Shown here: piece after piece, positions 13,332 through 13,620 of the stretch
Layout of the letters: every line of letters starts with the position of its first letter
Position numbering within the stretch: position 1 is the first letter of the stretch
Origin: Bacillota bacterium
GTDB taxonomy: Bacteria; Bacillota; Clostridia; Christensenellales; SZUA-584
DNA length: 13,620 nucleotides
Assembly (NCBI GenBank): GCA_023416745.1
Contig: JAEZHF010000053.1
Coordinates: forward strand, 1-13,620
Direction: 5' to 3'
Made by a program: the position numbers and the translations under genes
Notes under the pieces: model-generated
Seen by the model: only the letters and a program-made list of their open reading frames with translations
The model's database searches: none
What the model was told of the DNA's origin: nothing

Positions 13332-13360
13332 ATATTACCGCAAGCCGGTTGCGCTCTCAA
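13332..13360 (-). promoter_or_regulatory. Promoter of the cupin gene
   Basis: Minus strand: TTGAGA, 17-base spacer, TAATAT, about 30 bases before the cupin start. It lies just outside the insertion element, so the cupin promoter appears intact. Confidence 0.7.
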
Positions 13361-13371
13361 GTCTTTCCGGA

Positions 13372-13620
13372 AGTCATAACCACCGGCTGAGCCGGTGGCC
13401 TGCATCAGCCCTATAAGGGCATATTACTAGCCTGCGCCTCAAGGCGCTCTGAAAATCTGCCAACCGCGTCTTGTTCACAGGCTAGCCCCTAAAGGGGGCC
13501 TCGTTATCTGCCCTTTTTCACCGGCTCACCCGTAAACGGGTCTACCAGCTCTTTCATCTTTAGCTGTTCGTACTGCCGATCCTCTTCAAGTTGGTTTCGG
13601 ATGTATTCCGCTATCACCTT
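13372..13620 (-). mobile_element. IS200/IS605-type insertion element, 3' (right) end
   Basis: Contains the end of a tnpA-like gene (13504-13620) followed by a run of hairpins: GCCCC/GGGGC (13485-13499), GCGCC/GGCGC (13434-13447), GCCC/GGGC (13408-13420) and the outermost CCACCGGC/GCCGGTGG (13380-13398). IS200/IS605 elements have no terminal inverted repeats but carry subterminal hairpins that TnpA recognises as single-stranded DNA; the outermost stem fits the right-end hairpin. The exact end is a guess, a few bases past that stem. The element continues beyond the window. Confidence 0.65.
13504..13620 (-). CDS. tnpA: IS200/IS605-like transposase TnpA, C-terminal 38 residues (partial)
   Basis: Only the C-terminus is in the window: KVIAEYIRNQLEEDRQYEQL followed by KMKELVDPFTGEPVKKGR and a TAA stop. 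The combination of a VIAEYIRNQL helix and a terminal DPFTG segment is common at the end of Y1 HUH transposases of IS200/IS605 elements. Catalytic HUH and Tyr residues lie in the missing part, so activity cannot be judged. The hairpin cluster just downstream supports the assignment. Confidence 0.7.
   Translation of the reverse strand, partial: KVIAEYIRNQLEEDRQYEQLKMKELVDPFTGEPVKKGR

Overview
The window looks like chromosomal DNA of a low-to-mid GC, Gram-positive-type anaerobe of the Bacillota (Clostridia). This rests on strong GGAGG-type ribosome binding sites, canonical TTGACA/TATAAT promoters with 17-base spacers, T-tailed hairpin terminators, a lipoprotein-anchored B12-binding protein, VanW-type and PRC-barrel genes, and clostridial-style tRNAs with encoded CCA. 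The genus cannot be named from the sequence alone.

Layout. Positions 215-3308 (minus strand) hold a complete corrinoid (vitamin B12) importer operon, btuF-btuC-btuD, with overlapping gene ends. It is preceded by a cobalamin riboswitch, an intrinsic terminator and a promoter. A lone tRNA-Ala(GGC) with its own promoter and terminator follows (3414-3583, plus). Next is a minus-strand operon of a TetR regulator, a DUF4386-like membrane protein and an overlapping 28-codon ORF (3615-5073), with repeated candidate operator motifs at the promoter. A YdhF-like aldo/keto reductase (5284-6204, minus) is driven by a promoter with a 19-base spacer and an internal inverted repeat, the hallmark of MerR-family activation, but no complete MerR gene lies in the window. 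A lone tRNA-Val(CAC) follows (6364-6519, plus).

Positions 6615-10308 (plus) form a three-gene cell-envelope operon. It encodes a three-TM protein with a 24-residue tandem repeat and a TPR-like tail, a membrane-anchored VanW/G5-type protein, and a tandem PRC-barrel protein. The operon has a strong promoter, a roughly 190-nt hairpin-rich leader and a terminator. Positions 10546-11685 (plus) hold an unusual fusion of an N-terminal zinc ribbon to a degenerate RbsC-like ABC permease with no ATPase or binding protein beside it.

Positions 11689-13360 (minus) hold a cupin gene, then a GNAT acetyltransferase, a TetR regulator and a 28-codon remnant of a MerR-type HTH. The GNAT-TetR promoter carries a 28-bp near-perfect palindrome that is the probable TetR operator. 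The right edge (13372-13620) is the 3' part of an IS200/IS605-type tnpA with a cluster of DNA hairpins at the element end.

No single large new system is evident. The best leads are the zinc-ribbon/permease fusion, the repeat protein-VanW-PRC operon and its leader, the MerR-type promoter of the aldo/keto reductase, the apparent 5' frameshift in the GNAT gene, and two tiny ORFs.
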